A stretch of DNA of 64,000 nucleotides from Rahnella sikkimica (lineage in GTDB: Bacteria > Pseudomonadota > Gammaproteobacteria > Enterobacterales > Enterobacteriaceae). The stretch's first letter is position 1. Every line of letters starts with the position of its first letter. Made by a program: the position numbers and the translations under genes. Below the pieces are notes generated by a model. That model was not told where the DNA came from, searched no databases, and was given only the letters and a program-made list of their open reading frames with translations. The stretch covers positions 124,001-188,000 of the forward strand of contig NZ_CP019062.1 in the NCBI RefSeq assembly GCF_002951615.1, in the 5' to 3' direction. Shown one piece after another: positions 28,080 through 38,999 of the stretch.

Positions 28080-30074
28080 TTACTTCAGCAATGCCTGTGC
28101 TTTTGCAACCACGTTATCCACGGTAAAACCGAACTCTTTGAACAGCAGCTCCGCCGGAGCGGATTCGCCGAAGGTGGTCATACCGATAACGTCGCCGTTC
28201 AGGCCGACATACTTGTACCAGTAATCCGCAATACCCGCTTCCACCGCCAGACGCGCGGTTACGGCTTTCGGCAGTACGGATTCGCGATACGCCGCGTCCT
28301 GTTTGTCGAAGGCGTCGGTCGACGGGATAGAAACCACGCGCACTCTGGTGCCCGCTGCCGCCAGTTTGTCTGCCGCTTCAACCGTAATGCCCACTTCCGA
28401 ACCGGTCGCAATCAGGATGATTTCCGGCGTGCCATCGGAATCTTTCAGCACATAACCTCCGCGCGCCACGTTTGCCAGCTGTTCAGCGGTACGCGGTTGT
28501 TGCGTCAGGTTCTGGCGGGAGAAGATCAGCGCCGTCGGGCCGTCTTTGCGCTCAATCGCAGTTTTCCAGGCGATGGCGGATTCGACCTGATCCGCAGGAC
28601 GCCACAGGCTCATATTCGGCGTCACGCGCAGGCTGGCCATTTGTTCCACCGGCTGGTGCGTCGGGCCGTCTTCGCCCAGACCGATGGAGTCATGGGTATA
28701 CACGAATACGTTGCGGATTTTCATCAGTGCCGCCATACGCACCGCGTTACGGGCGTATTCGACGAACATCAGGAAGGTCGCGGAATAAGGCAGGAAACCG
28801 CCGTGCAGCGTGATGCCGTTGGAAATCGCGGTCATCCCGAATTCGCGGACGCCGTAATGAATGTAGTTACCGGCCAGATCGTCACCGAGCGATTTCGAGC
28901 CGGACCACAGGGTCAGGTTGCTCGGGGCCAGGTCAGCGGAGCCGCCAAGGAATTCAGGCAAAATTTTGCCAAAGCGTTCCAGCGTATTTTGTGAGGCTTT
29001 ACGGCTGGCGATATTTGCCGGATTTGCCTGTAATTCCTCAATAAATTTCTGCGCTTCGGCTTCCCAGTTCGCGGGCAGTTCACCGCTGACGCGACGTTCA
29101 AATTCAGCCGCCAGCTCAGGATGATCTTTGGCATAAGCCGCTAATTTATCATTCCACGCTTTTTCTTTGGCTTTACCGGCTTCTTTGGCATCCCATGCGG
29201 CATAAATATCCTGTGGGATTTCAAATGCCGGGTAGTTCCAGCCCAGCGCCTTGCGGGTTGCCGCCACTTCGTCTGCGCCGAGAGCCGCGCCGTGCGCATC
29301 GTGCGTACCGGCTTTATGCGGGGAACCAAAGCCAATGATGGTTTTGCACATCAGCAGGGAAGGTCGGTCGGTGACCTTGTGGGATTCTTCAATCGCCGCT
29401 TTGATGGCATCTGAATTGTGGCCGTCAATGCCACGAATGACGTGCCAGCCGTAGGCTTCAAAGCGTTTGGCTGTGTCGTCGGTGAACCAGCCTTCCACGT
29501 GGCCGTCGATGGAAATACCGTTGTCATCATAAAACGCGGTCAGTTTGCCGAGTTTCATGGTGCCAGCCAGCGAGCAGGCTTCGTGGGAAATGCCTTCCAT
29601 CATGCAACCGTCGCCCATAAAGGCGTAGGTGTGGTGGTTCACAATGTCGTGGTTATCGCGGTTGAACTGCGCCGCCAGCGTGCGTTCTGCGATCGCAAAA
29701 CCGACCGCGTTGGCGATGCCCTGACCCAGCGGGCCGGTAGTGGTTTCAACGCCCGGCGTGTAACCGTATTCCGGGTGACCCGGCGTTTTGGAATGCAGCT
29801 GGCGGAAGTTTTCCAGCTCTGTCATCGGCAGGTCATAACCGGTGAGGTGCAGCAGGCTGTAGATCAGCATGGAGCCGTGGCCGTTGGACAAAATGAAACG
29901 GTCGCGGTCTGCCCATTTCGGATTGGCCGGGTTGTGATTCATGTAATCACGCCACAGCACTTCAGCGATATCCGCCATGCCCATCGGGGCACCCGGGTGA
30001 CCGCTGTTGGCTTTCTGGACGGCGTCCATGCTCAATGCACGGATAGCATTAGCGAGCTCTCTGCGAGAAGGCAT
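28080..30074 (-). CDS. tkt: Transketolase
   Basis: The 664-aa protein is a complete transketolase of the non-oxidative pentose phosphate pathway, which moves two-carbon units with thiamine diphosphate. Substrate and cofactor motifs are SGHPGAPMG near 24, the ThDP/Mg motif GDGCMMEG at 154-161, and the pyrimidine-domain [11 protein letters not shown] with its catalytic Glu upstream. It lies beside maeB like E. coli tktB, but talA is not between them. It may be the main or a second transketolase of the cell. It transcribes away from maeB. A purine/pyrimidine-rich inverted repeat (CATTTCCCC/GGGAAATG, 28039-28070) lies after the stop without a clear T-run. Confidence 0.96.
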   Translation of the reverse strand: MPSRRELANAIRALSMDAVQKANSGHPGAPMGMADIAEVLWRDYMNHNPANPKWADRDRFILSNGHGSMLIYSLLHLTGYDLPMTELENFRQLHSKTPGHPEYGYTPGVETTTGPLGQGIANAVGFAIAERTLAAQFNRDNHDIVNHHTYAFMGDGCMMEGISHEACSLAGTMKLGKLTAFYDDNGISIDGHVEGWFTDDTAKRFEAYGWHVIRGIDGHNSDAIKAAIEESHKVTDRPSLLMCKTIIGFGSPHKAGTHDAHGAALGADEVAATRKALGWNYPAFEIPQDIYAAWDAKEAGKAKEKAWNDKLAAYAKDHPELAAEFERRVSGELPANWEAEAQKFIEELQANPANIASRKASQNTLERFGKILPEFLGGSADLAPSNLTLWSGSKSLGDDLAGNYIHYGVREFGMTAISNGITLHGGFLPYSATFLMFVEYARNAVRMAALMKIRNVFVYTHDSIGLGEDGPTHQPVEQMASLRVTPNMSLWRPADQVESAIAWKTAIERKDGPTALIFSRQNLTQQPRTAEQLANVARGGYVLKDSDGTPEIILIATGSEVGITVEAADKLAAAGTRVRVVSIPSTDAFDKQDAAYRESVLPKAVTARLAVEAGIADYWYKYVGLNGDVIGMTTFGESAPAELLFKEFGFTVDNVVAKAQALLK

Positions 30075-30455
30075 ATTTTTCTCCGGTTAGTGAAAACGTT
30101 ACGGCAAAATCGTTATTCAGTGGATTTTTATTGGGCTCCTACCCTGCATCATTCTGTTAACAAACTGAATGCGCTATTTCTGATTGTTGCGATGGGTCAT
30201 AACAATGGAGCCCGCGTCGCAGCTCAGACTGCGGGGCGTGAGAGGAAAGCGCAAGGTCAAACTTTAAGCGTAGTCGAATTTTGCGAGACGTCTTCCGTGA
30301 ACGAAAAGCAATCAATGTAACGGCTAAATTTTGGTCGTTATCCGGCGTTTATCGTGGCAGTTTATCTATACTGTCATCGGGTTAAACGGAGGTTGATGTT
30401 GCCTCTGTACCCTGCTGTCCCTACATAAAATAAGAAACAAGAAAAGGACCCTACG
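30075..30455. promoter_or_regulatory. Divergent tkt/maeB intergenic region
   Basis: This 381-bp gap has no plausible gene. It must hold the promoters of both flanking genes. On the plus strand TATACT at 30367-30372 is a possible -10 box for maeB, and AAAAGGACC precedes the maeB ATG. I see no strong operator or hairpin. Confidence 0.5.
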
Positions 30456-32735
30456 ATGGACGAACAACTCAAGCAAAGCGCGCTCGATTATCATGAATTT
30501 CCGGTGCCCGGAAAAATTCAGGTTTCGCCGACCAAACCTCTTGCCACACAACGTGATCTGGCGCTGGCGTACTCTCCCGGCGTGGCAGCGCCCTGTCTGG
30601 AGATCGCCAGAGATCCGCTTGCGGCCTATAAATACACTGCACGTGGAAATCTGGTGGCGGTAATTTCCAACGGTACGGCAGTTCTCGGGCTGGGCAATAT
30701 CGGCGCGCTGGCGGGAAAACCGGTGATGGAAGGCAAAGGGGTTTTGTTCAAGAAATTCGCCGGTATCGATGTTTTTGATATCGAAGTCGATGAGCTCGAT
30801 CCCGATAAACTGATCGAAGTGATCGCCGCACTCGAACCGACGTTCGGCGGGATCAATCTCGAAGATATCAAAGCGCCGGAGTGTTTTTACATTGAGAGCA
30901 AACTGCGCGAGCGGATGAATATTCCGGTGTTTCACGACGATCAGCACGGAACGGCAATTATCTGTACCGCGGCGGTGCTCAACGGTTTGCGCGTAGTCGG
31001 GAAAGATATTTCGGACGTGCGGCTGGTGGTGTCCGGTGCCGGTGCGTCTGCCATTGCCTGCCTGAATTTGCTGGTGGCGCTCGGCCTGAAACGCCACAAC
31101 ATCACGGCCTGTGATTCCCGCGGCGTCATATATAAAGGCCGTGAAGAGAACATGGCCGAAACCAAGGCGGCCTATGCCATTGAAGATAACGGACAGCGCA
31201 CGCTGGCGGATGCGATCCCCGCTGCGGATATTTTCCTCGGCTGTTCCGGTCCCGGCGTACTGACGCAGGACATGGTGAAAACCATGGCGAAATCCCCGCT
31301 GATTCTGGCGCTGGCTAACCCCGAGCCTGAAATCCTGCCGCCGCTGGCGAAGGCCGTGCGCCCGGATGCCATTATCTGCACGGGACGTTCGGATTACCCT
31401 AATCAGGTGAACAATGTCCTGTGCTTCCCGTTTATTTTCCGTGGTGCGCTGGACGTCGGCGCAACAACCATCAACGAGGAAATGAAGCTGGCCTGCGTTC
31501 ATGCGATTGCCGACCTGGCGATGGCGGAGCAAAGCGATGTGGTTGCGTCGGCTTACGGTGAAGAAGAGCTTTCATTTGGCCCGGATTACATCATTCCCAA
31601 ACCTTTTGATCCGCGCCTGATTGTGAAAATCGCGCCAGCGGTGGCGAAAGCGGCGATGGATTCCGGCGTGGCAACGCGGCCCATTCTGGACTTCGATGCC
31701 TATGTCGAAAAACTGTCGGAGTTTGTCTACAAAACCAATCTGTTTATGAAGCCGATTTTCTCTCAGGCCAAAAAAGACGCCAAACGCGTGGTGATGGCGG
31801 AAGGGGAAGAGGAGCGCGTTTTACAGGCGACGCAGGAGCTGGTTTCTCTCGGGCTGGCGAAACCGATTCTGGTCGGTCGGCCAAGCGTTATCGAAATGCG
31901 TATCAAGAAACTCGGTTTACAGCTTGAAGCAGGCCGGGATTTTGAAGTGGTGAACAACGAATCCGATCCGCGCTTTAACGAATACTGGCGCGAATATTAT
32001 GAACTGATGAAACGCCGTGGTGTGTCGCAGGAGCAGGCGCGGCGGGCGGTTATCGGCAATCCGACGCTGATTTCCGCCATTATGCTGCTGCGCGGCGAGG
32101 CTGACGCGATGATTTGCGGAACGGTCGGCACCTACCACGAGCATTACGATATCGTCGAAAAAGTGTTCGGATTCCGCGAGGGTGCGCACGTTGCCGGTGC
32201 CATGAACGCGTTGCTGCTGCCCAGCGGAAATACGTTTATTGCGGACACTTACGTCAATGACGATCCGACCGCAGAACAGCTGGCCGAAATCACGCTGATG
32301 GCGGCGGAAACGGTACGGCGCTTTGGTATTGAACCGAAAGTGGCTCTGCTGTCGCATTCCAGCTTTGGGACATCTGACAGCCCGGCGGCGCTCAAAATGC
32401 GCCGGACGCTGGAGCTGGTCAATGCGCTCGAACCTTCGCTGGAAATTGACGGCGAGATGCACGGCGATGCGGCGCTGGTCGAAAGTATCCGGCAGGACAT
32501 CATGCCGGACAGCCCGCTCAAAGGGGCGGCGAATATCCTGATCATGCCGAACATGGAATCGGCGCGTATCAGCTATAACCTGCTGCGGGTGTCGAGTTCG
32601 GAAGGGGTCACTGTGGGGCCGGTGTTGATGGGCGTGGCGAAACCGGTGCATATTCTGACGCCGATTGCGTCGGTCAGACGCATTGTGAATATGGTCGCGT
32701 TAGCCGTAGTGGAAGCGCAAACCGAGCCTCTTTAA
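30456..32735 (+). CDS. maeB: NADP-dependent malic enzyme (malic enzyme-phosphotransacetylase fusion)
   Basis: This 759-aa protein converts malate to pyruvate, CO2 and NADPH. The N-terminal malic enzyme part (about 20-410) has YSPGVAAPC, the metal-binding HDDQHGTAI near 162 and the NADP fold [16 protein letters not shown]. The C-terminal part (about 430-755) is a phosphotransacetylase-like domain that acts in acetyl-CoA regulation rather than catalysis in E. coli MaeB. Length equals E. coli MaeB. It is divergent from tkt and followed by an ERIC repeat. Confidence 0.96.
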   Translation: MDEQLKQSALDYHEFPVPGKIQVSPTKPLATQRDLALAYSPGVAAPCLEIARDPLAAYKYTARGNLVAVISNGTAVLGLGNIGALAGKPVMEGKGVLFKKFAGIDVFDIEVDELDPDKLIEVIAALEPTFGGINLEDIKAPECFYIESKLRERMNIPVFHDDQHGTAIICTAAVLNGLRVVGKDISDVRLVVSGAGASAIACLNLLVALGLKRHNITACDSRGVIYKGREENMAETKAAYAIEDNGQRTLADAIPAADIFLGCSGPGVLTQDMVKTMAKSPLILALANPEPEILPPLAKAVRPDAIICTGRSDYPNQVNNVLCFPFIFRGALDVGATTINEEMKLACVHAIADLAMAEQSDVVASAYGEEELSFGPDYIIPKPFDPRLIVKIAPAVAKAAMDSGVATRPILDFDAYVEKLSEFVYKTNLFMKPIFSQAKKDAKRVVMAEGEEERVLQATQELVSLGLAKPILVGRPSVIEMRIKKLGLQLEAGRDFEVVNNESDPRFNEYWREYYELMKRRGVSQEQARRAVIGNPTLISAIMLLRGEADAMICGTVGTYHEHYDIVEKVFGFREGAHVAGAMNALLLPSGNTFIADTYVNDDPTAEQLAEITLMAAETVRRFGIEPKVALLSHSSFGTSDSPAALKMRRTLELVNALEPSLEIDGEMHGDAALVESIRQDIMPDSPLKGAANILIMPNMESARISYNLLRVSSSEGVTVGPVLMGVAKPVHILTPIASVRRIVNMVALAVVEAQTEPL

Positions 32736-32738
32736 TTT

Positions 32739-32861
32739 CCCCGTCATCCTTCGCGCTGCAGATGCGTTGGCTGCACTCGTGAACCCGAATCACTGACCTG
32801 TGTCAGCTCATCGGGTTCGCTCAATTGCCGCCTTTCTGCAGCACGAATGATTTAGGGGAAA
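32739..32861. repeat. ERIC (enterobacterial repetitive intergenic consensus) element
   Basis: The segment of about 123 bp matches my memory of the 127-bp ERIC: CCCGTCAT at one end, GCGTTGGCTGC, a central inverted repeat ACCCGAAT-CACTGAC/GTCAGCTCATCGGGT, TTGCCGCCTTTCTGCAGC and ATGATTTAGGG at the other end. The whole unit is an imperfect palindrome. It lies in the maeB/nucleoside hydrolase intergenic space, as expected for an element that occurs only outside genes. Such units are typical of Yersinia, Serratia and relatives. Confidence 0.85.
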
Positions 32862-32880
32862 GCTTTTCTTCCTAAGTAAA

Positions 32881-33828
32881 TCAGTATTTCACTTCGCCGA
32901 TACGTTCGAGCGCATCGACGATGAGATCCCAGAAACGCTGATGATCGAGTTTGACCGCGACCTGCGTGTGGCAATCCGGCGGCGGCGGTGAACGGAAGTC
33001 CGCAACCGTCATGCCCAGCGTTAAGGTGCCGGTCAGCTCAATGTCTACCGGGACTTTTTGTACGGTCATCACGTTCGGGTCAATAACGTAGGCCACGGCG
33101 CACGGATCATGAACCGGCGGGGAATCAAAGCCCTGGCGGTCTTTGTAGCTCAGGCCGAAGAAATCGAGCAACTCACCGACAAATTTCGCCGGTTGCGTGC
33201 CAACAGCGGCGATTCTCGCGGCCACTTCGGGTGTCGCTAAAGCCTGATGCGTAAGGTCTAAGCCAACCATGGTCAGCGGCCATTTTTCGTTGAAAACGAT
33301 GTGCGCGGCTTCGGGATCAATCTTGATATTGAATTCAGCCACGGCGCTCCAGTTACCCACATGGTAGCCGCCACCCATCAGTACGACTTCTTTCACGCGT
33401 TCGGCAATGCGCGGCTCTTTGCGCACGGCCATGGCGATATTGGTCAGGCCGCCGGTCGGGACCAGTGTGATGGTTTTTGGCGGATGAGACATGATCAAGT
33501 CAATGATCAGGTCGATGGCATGAACGGGTTCAAGCGTGATGGCAGCTTCCGGTAAAACCGGGCCATCAAGGCCGGATTCTCCGTGAATTTCGTCGGCTAC
33601 TTCGATTTGTCGTACCAGCGGGCGGGTGGCTCCGGCGGCAAACGGTACGCCGGTCAGGTTGATCACGCGGGCAACGGCCAGCGCATTACGGGTGACTTTT
33701 TCCAGCGTCTGATTGCCGACCACCGTGGTGACGGCAAGCAGTTCGATATCGGGATTCCCGTGGGCGAGTAACATCGCGATGGCATCGTCGTGCCCCGGAT
33801 CGCAATCCAGTATGATCTTTTTGACCAT
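32881..33828 (-). CDS. Inosine-uridine-preferring nucleoside hydrolase (Rih type)
   Basis: This 315-aa protein cleaves the N-glycosidic bond of ribonucleosides. The signature KIILDCDPGHDDAIAM with calcium/ribose ligands Asp10, Asp14 and Asp15 is at the N-terminus. The NIAM and VLMGGG segments, and a late Asp-containing VHDPCAVAYV (third-site Asp and catalytic His), are present. ATG 33828 follows AAAGGA; the frame extends 58 codons upstream without family match. Whether it is pyrimidine specific (RihA/RihB) or broad (RihC) cannot be told. It is cotranscribed or close to yaiI-hemF. Confidence 0.9.
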   Translation of the reverse strand: MVKKIILDCDPGHDDAIAMLLAHGNPDIELLAVTTVVGNQTLEKVTRNALAVARVINLTGVPFAAGATRPLVRQIEVADEIHGESGLDGPVLPEAAITLEPVHAIDLIIDLIMSHPPKTITLVPTGGLTNIAMAVRKEPRIAERVKEVVLMGGGYHVGNWSAVAEFNIKIDPEAAHIVFNEKWPLTMVGLDLTHQALATPEVAARIAAVGTQPAKFVGELLDFFGLSYKDRQGFDSPPVHDPCAVAYVIDPNVMTVQKVPVDIELTGTLTLGMTVADFRSPPPPDCHTQVAVKLDHQRFWDLIVDALERIGEVKY

Positions 33829-33877
33829 TTTTATTATTCCTTTAAATGTAGTGGTACAGCAGGTTCCTCTGACCGGA

Positions 33878-34326
33878 TTATTTTCTAGCTTGTTGCAGCC
33901 ATTTATCCAGTTCATTGGCGAATTGCTGGCGGTCACGCTGATTAAGTACAGGCGGCCCGCCGGTTTGCACGCCGCTGGCGCGCATAGTGTCCATGAAATC
34001 ACGCATGTTCAGGCGCTCTTTAATGGTTTCAGTGGTGTAACGCTCACCGCGCGGGTTCAGCGCAACGCCCCCTTTTTCGATAACTTCCGCCGCCAGCGGA
34101 ATATCCGCGGTGACCACCAGATCGCCCGGTTCAGTACGTTTAACAATTTCGTTATCGGCGACGTCAAAACCTGCTTCGACGCGCAGGGTCCGCAGGAATT
34201 TCGATGGCGGCGTGCGGATCGTCTGGTTAGCCACCAGCGTCACCATCATGCCGGTGCGTTCGGCGGCGCGGAACAACACTTCTTTAATAACGTTCGGACA
34301 GGCATCCGCATCAACCCAGATTTGCA

Positions 34327-34327
<1 letters not shown>
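33878..34327 (-). CDS. yaiI: UPF0178/DUF188-family protein YaiI
   Basis: The 149-aa protein is a small PIN-like domain protein. It starts [20 protein letters not shown], with acidic residues Asp6 and Asp8 and the later [11 protein letters not shown] that resemble the PIN nuclease active site. Members of the family are of unknown function. The ATG overlaps the hemF stop by one base (TGATG), so translation is coupled to hemF. The open frame extends 60 codons upstream inside hemF and is discarded as overlap. E. coli has yaiI elsewhere. Confidence 0.9.
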
Positions 34328-35289
<962 letters not shown>

Positions 35290-35394
35290 TCAGCACCCTG
35301 CGGGCGCTGAATCAAATTGAGAACGAGATTATAACCCCAAAACCCGTCGGATCGCCCAGAACAACCCGCGTATCTGGGACGTGAAGCAGGAAGG

Positions 35395-36279
35395 TTATCG
35401 CGGTTTACGCTCGTTGGCGTCGAAATAGCTGAAGAAATTCACAATCCCCTGAGAAATGGCCTGCGCAATTTCACGGCGGAACGCGGTGGTGCTGAGCAGC
35501 TGTTCTTCCTGATGATTGGTGATAAACGACGTTTCCACCAGAATCGACGGAATTGACGGGGATTTCAGTACGGCAAACGCCGCCTGTTCTGTCTGCTGGC
35601 TGTGCAGATGGTGGATCGGGCGGATCCTTTCGAGAACGTGATGGCCGAGCGTCAGGCTGTTTTTAATGGTGTCAGTCTGGACCAGATCGAACAGCACCTG
35701 TTGCAGATAGTTGTTGTCTTCTTTGGCGTACTTCGCGCCTGCAACCAGATCGGCGTCGTTCTCTTTTTTCGACATATACCGCGCCATGGCGCTGCTCGCA
35801 CCGCGGTTTGACAGCGCAAATACCGATGCGCCGGAAGCGCTCGGGCTGGTGTAACCGTCGGCATGAATCGAGACGAACAAGTCAGCCTGATGCTGATGAG
35901 CCAGTTCCACGCGCTGGTAAAGCGGAATGAAGTGGTCTGAATCGCGCGTCAGCCGGACCTCGATGTGGCTCTGATCGCCGAGGAATTCACGCACGTAGTT
36001 GGCGATCTCCAGCACCACATGTTTTTCTTCTGAGCCTTCATGGCCGACGGCACCGGAATCAATCCCGCCGTGGCCGGGATCAATCATCACCAGCTTTTTA
36101 GAACCCGGCGGTTTCGGCGCGGGGGCGGATTTCGTGATGTGTTCCTGCTGCGCGGCACTGGCTGAGCGGGAACCAAAAGCAGCAATCGCGAGCCCCAGGC
36201 CGGACAGCAACAATTGGCGACGGGTGGCGGCAGCGGGAAGAGGCTGGAAATGCAAAAATTTGTTCAGGGGGTTTAACAT
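35395..36279 (-). CDS. amiA: N-acetylmuramoyl-L-alanine amidase AmiA (Tat-exported)
   Basis: The 294-aa protein cleaves the amide bond of peptidoglycan stems, helping daughter-cell separation. The N-terminus holds a twin-arginine signal (TRRQLLLSGLG at 19-29, then a hydrophobic core and SASA cut site). The Amidase_3 domain follows: MIDPGHGGIDSGAVG near 69 with a zinc His, the Glu in EKHVVLEIANYV, and FVSIHADG. It matches E. coli AmiA and has no LysM or AMIN domain. It is divergent from ypeA and upstream of hemF. Confidence 0.94.
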   Translation of the reverse strand: MLNPLNKFLHFQPLPAAATRRQLLLSGLGLAIAAFGSRSASAAQQEHITKSAPAPKPPGSKKLVMIDPGHGGIDSGAVGHEGSEEKHVVLEIANYVREFLGDQSHIEVRLTRDSDHFIPLYQRVELAHQHQADLFVSIHADGYTSPSASGASVFALSNRGASSAMARYMSKKENDADLVAGAKYAKEDNNYLQQVLFDLVQTDTIKNSLTLGHHVLERIRPIHHLHSQQTEQAAFAVLKSPSIPSILVETSFITNHQEEQLLSTTAFRREIAQAISQGIVNFFSYFDANERKPR

Positions 36280-36448
36280 CAGTCCATTACCGTCAGAAAA
36301 AAAGCAGAATGCCTTATGTTATAGAGTATCTATTTTATAGTTTCGATCTGAGAACTATTACTTTTTATGAATAATGTGTCGCGAATGAATATTTCGACGA
36401 ATAAATATCTGTTCGATGAATGGCTTATAGCTTCTTTTGTCGGCTAAG

Positions 36449-36460
36449 TTTACCGGTAAA
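36449..36460. promoter_or_regulatory. 12-bp perfect palindrome between amiA and ypeA
   Basis: TTTACCGGTAAA is a perfect 12-bp palindrome in the AT-rich divergent space of 289 bp. It contains GTAAA on both strands, the half of a CpxR box, but not the tandem spacing of a standard CpxR site. The binding factor is not known. Confidence 0.4.
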
Positions 36461-36568
36461 ATGCGGTCATTAATTGTGCAGGTTGTGATTTTGATGTTGC
36501 GTATCAAGCAGATCACGCGATAATCAAATAAACCCTATTTCTTTATTAACCAACAGCGGCGAACAGTG

Positions 36569-36994
36569 ATGGAAATTCGCGTATACCGTCAAGAAGATTT
36601 CGAAGAAGTTCTGACCTTATGGGAGCGCTGCGATCTGCTGCGTCCGTGGAATGATCCTGAACTGGATATTGAACGTAAAATTAACCACAGCCCCGAGTAT
36701 TTCCTGGTGGCGGAAGTCGGTGGCGAAGTGGTGGGTACGCTGATGGGCGGCTACGACGGCCATCGCGGTTCGGCAAATTATCTGGGCGTTCACCCGGATT
36801 ATCGCGGGCGTGGCATTGCGAACGCACTGGTGAATCGGCTTGAAAAGAAACTGATTGCGCGCGGCTGCCCGAAAATGAATTTAATGGTGCGTGCCGAAAA
36901 TGATGCGGTAGTTAGCATGTATGAAAAACTGGGTTACGAAATTTCAGATACGTTATTGCTCGGCAAACGTCTGATTGAAGATCAGGAATACTGA
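36569..36994 (+). CDS. ypeA: GNAT acetyltransferase YpeA
   Basis: This is a 141-aa single-domain GNAT acetyltransferase with the acetyl-CoA loop in [11 protein letters not shown] near residue 87 and a final strand MYEKLGYE. Length and sequence match E. coli YpeA, which lies at the same place next to amiA. ATG 36569 is used rather than GTG 36566. Substrate is unknown. A large two-part terminator follows it. Confidence 0.9.
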   Translation: MEIRVYRQEDFEEVLTLWERCDLLRPWNDPELDIERKINHSPEYFLVAEVGGEVVGTLMGGYDGHRGSANYLGVHPDYRGRGIANALVNRLEKKLIARGCPKMNLMVRAENDAVVSMYEKLGYEISDTLLLGKRLIEDQEY

Positions 36995-37026
36995 AAACCC
37001 GTTGAACAGATGCTAAAAGAAGCAAT

Positions 37027-37065
37027 AAAAAGCCCCGGCAGGTGACTCACCGCCGGGGCTTTTTT
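37027..37065. terminator. Strong bidirectional terminator between ypeA and the YgiW-like gene
   Basis: The stem AAAAAGCCCCGGC/GCCGGGGCTTTTT spans 37027-37065, with a second nested stem GGTG/CACC in its loop and T-runs on both strands. It lies between the convergent ypeA and YgiW-like genes. Confidence 0.92.
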
Positions 37066-37088
37066 ACGTCCAAAGTTTTAACGCGTGA

Positions 37089-37490
37089 TTATTTGATCAC
37101 TGTTACGCTTTTGACGTCCACTTCCACAGAGTTCCAGTCTTTATCGACTTTACCTTCAATGCGGATTTTATCTTTTGGCGAGACGTTCTGCCCCTGCCAG
37201 CGTTTGCCGTCGATTTCCACGTTGAGCGTGCCGGTGCTATCACGGAAAATATATTTGTCGTGATCAACACGCTGATCGAGGAAGCCTTCGAGCATCACCC
37301 ACTGGTCGTCTTTCATCGTCTGCACATCTTTCACGGTGCTGAGCGCCGTCGTGCCGGTGAATCCGCCCTGCGCCGCCGGTTGTGTTTGGGCTTCCTGGGC
37401 AGAAGGGCCGCTGAACCCGCCAGTTTGTTGTGCGAACGCCGTCGCGGAACAAAGTGTAATGAGGGTTGCCAGAGTGATCTTCTTCATCAT
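37089..37490 (-). CDS. YgiW/YdeI-family periplasmic OB-fold (BOF) protein
   Basis: The 133-aa protein has a Sec signal peptide (MMKKITLATLITLCSATAFA, cut before QQTGG). The mature part is a BOF-type OB fold, with LSTVKDVQTMKDDQWVMLEG, YIFRDSTGTLNVEIDGKRW and DKDWNSVEVDVKSV, which match E. coli YgiW. YgiW and its kin are stress-induced periplasmic proteins (peroxide, polymyxin or biofilm responses). A second Met is at codon 2. In E. coli ygiW is next to qseBC; here it stands alone between ypeA and yfeZ. Confidence 0.9.
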   Translation of the reverse strand: MMKKITLATLITLCSATAFAQQTGGFSGPSAQEAQTQPAAQGGFTGTTALSTVKDVQTMKDDQWVMLEGFLDQRVDHDKYIFRDSTGTLNVEIDGKRWQGQNVSPKDKIRIEGKVDKDWNSVEVDVKSVTVIK

Positions 37491-37660
37491 AATAGGTCGT
37501 CCTTAATTTAACGTTTCCAGAGTATGTCCCGGCAACAATGACATTTTTCAAGACTGTTGCCGCGTTGAGAGACAGTAAAGCAGATTGTTCTTAACAGTTT
37601 CTTAAGCTGCGTTGATTATTGTTTAATTTCACTTTGTCTGAAGGAATGTGTGTCACGTTT

Positions 37661-38104
37661 ATGAATCCGGAAGATTATAACGATCACGGTATGTTGCGGT
37701 TACCTCTGTGGTTCTGGACAATCCTGATTTTGCAGGCTCGCACCTGGCTGCTGTTCGTCATGGCGGGCGCTTCACGCCAGCAGGGCAGCGATATGCTGTC
37801 GCTGTTTTACCCTGATCCGCAGAGTTTCTGGTCCGGTATGCTGCTGGGGTTACCGCCCGCGCTGATTTTTCTGTTAAGCGGACGCCGCCATCTGTGGCCG
37901 CGCGTCTGGCAGGCGGGTTACTGGCTGCTGCTGGCGGGGATGTTTGTGACCTTTGCCTTGCAGGGGCTGGGCGTGTGGCAAAGTAACGATACCCTGTCGG
38001 CGGTCGATATTATGCTGGCATTGCTCGACGCCGCTGCACTGGCTTACTGGCTGCTCAGCCGCCGTTTGCGGGCCTGTTTTGATGCCGCGCGCCGTCTGGC
38101 CTGA
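37661..38104 (+). CDS. yfeZ: DUF2919 inner-membrane protein YfeZ
   Basis: The 147-aa protein has about four membrane segments: WFWTILILQARTWLLFVMAG near 20, the LLLGLPPALIFLLSG region, WQAGYWLLLAGMFVTFAL, and DIMLALLDAAALAYWLLS at the end. It begins MNPEDYNDHGMLRLPLWFW, as does E. coli YfeZ. The frame extends upstream to an ATG at 37646 and TTG at 37619; the AAGGA at 37641 fits neither perfectly, so the start is uncertain. It precedes yfeY and yfeX as in E. coli. Confidence 0.85.
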   Translation: MNPEDYNDHGMLRLPLWFWTILILQARTWLLFVMAGASRQQGSDMLSLFYPDPQSFWSGMLLGLPPALIFLLSGRRHLWPRVWQAGYWLLLAGMFVTFALQGLGVWQSNDTLSAVDIMLALLDAAALAYWLLSRRLRACFDAARRLA

Positions 38105-38251
38105 TGCCATTTCGCGGCTCGCGCTGAACTTTTTTGGAAAGAAAGTACTCGAACTGGCGCTTAACAACGATTTCCAAATAATAAATTCGCTGCCGGTTTA
38201 TCCGTCAGGCCGTCCCGGCCAACCGAAACCGGCAGGAAAGGAGTGTACCGA

Positions 38252-38875
38252 ATGACTGTTCGCTTACGGGCCCGCCCGATGTTGCTGGCGTTACCGCTTT
38301 TTCTCGCCGGTTGCTCGTCAATGCCGTCAATGCCGCATATGTCGTGGTCAAGTCTTAACCCGCTTAACTGGTTTGGCAGCAGTCTGACCGTTACCGAACA
38401 AGGCGTGGGCGGCATCACGGCCAGTACGCCACTGACGGAAACCGCCATCAAAGACGGGCTCAACGGTAGCTATTCCCTGCGCAGCGGCATGTCGATGAGC
38501 GACGGAAAAATGCTGAGTTTCTTCCAGGCGATGGACGGCAAAGACGTGAAACTGTCGGTCAGCGGCGAGCCGAAAGGCAACGTGCAGCGTGTGGATGTGA
38601 TGGACTCTGCCGTCGCGAGCCAGTGGGGCGTGAAAATTGGCACGTCGTTCAGCGATCTCTATACCAAAGCGTTTGATTCGTGTGTGAAAGGCGAGGGCGA
38701 CGATGCGGAGAACGTAGAATGTAAAGCGCCGCAAAGCGCGCACGTTACCTATGTGTTCAGCGGGATCTGGCACGGTCCGGAATCCCTGATGCCTTCTGAC
38801 GACGCCCTGAAAGACTGGAAAGTCAGCAAAATCGTCTGGCGCGCTAATCCGCTGCAAACCGGTCAGGCGCAGTAA
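38252..38875 (+). CDS. yfeY: DUF1131 lipoprotein YfeY
   Basis: The 207-aa protein has a lipoprotein signal peptide with lipobox FLAGC (Cys at 21) followed by SSMPSMP. ATG 38252 follows AAAGGAG with eight bases between; GTG 38243 is worse. It matches E. coli YfeY (DUF1131 family), an outer-membrane lipoprotein of the RpoE regulon with unknown function. A terminator follows, so the next gene yfeX needs another promoter. Confidence 0.9.
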   Translation: MTVRLRARPMLLALPLFLAGCSSMPSMPHMSWSSLNPLNWFGSSLTVTEQGVGGITASTPLTETAIKDGLNGSYSLRSGMSMSDGKMLSFFQAMDGKDVKLSVSGEPKGNVQRVDVMDSAVASQWGVKIGTSFSDLYTKAFDSCVKGEGDDAENVECKAPQSAHVTYVFSGIWHGPESLMPSDDALKDWKVSKIVWRANPLQTGQAQ

Positions 38876-38921
38876 CGACGTTTTTCGCTTCCCGGCGCTT
38901 TAGCCTGCAAAAGAAGTCCTT

Positions 38922-38950
38922 AATGCCTTGCCTTCGCGCAAGGCATTTTT
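38922..38950 (+). terminator. Terminator after yfeY
   Basis: The stem AATGCCTTGC/GCAAGGCATT with a six-base loop is followed by TTT and AT-rich sequence. It lies 50 bp upstream of the yfeX start codon. Confidence 0.85.
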
Positions 38951-38999
38951 ATTGACATCCGGTATGATGTCGCCGGTCAATTTAACGAGGATGAGAAAA

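Noticed and set aside
33829..34002. 58-codon extension of the nucleoside hydrolase frame
   Set aside because: It overlaps yaiI, lacks family likeness, and a good ribosome-binding site serves ATG 33828.
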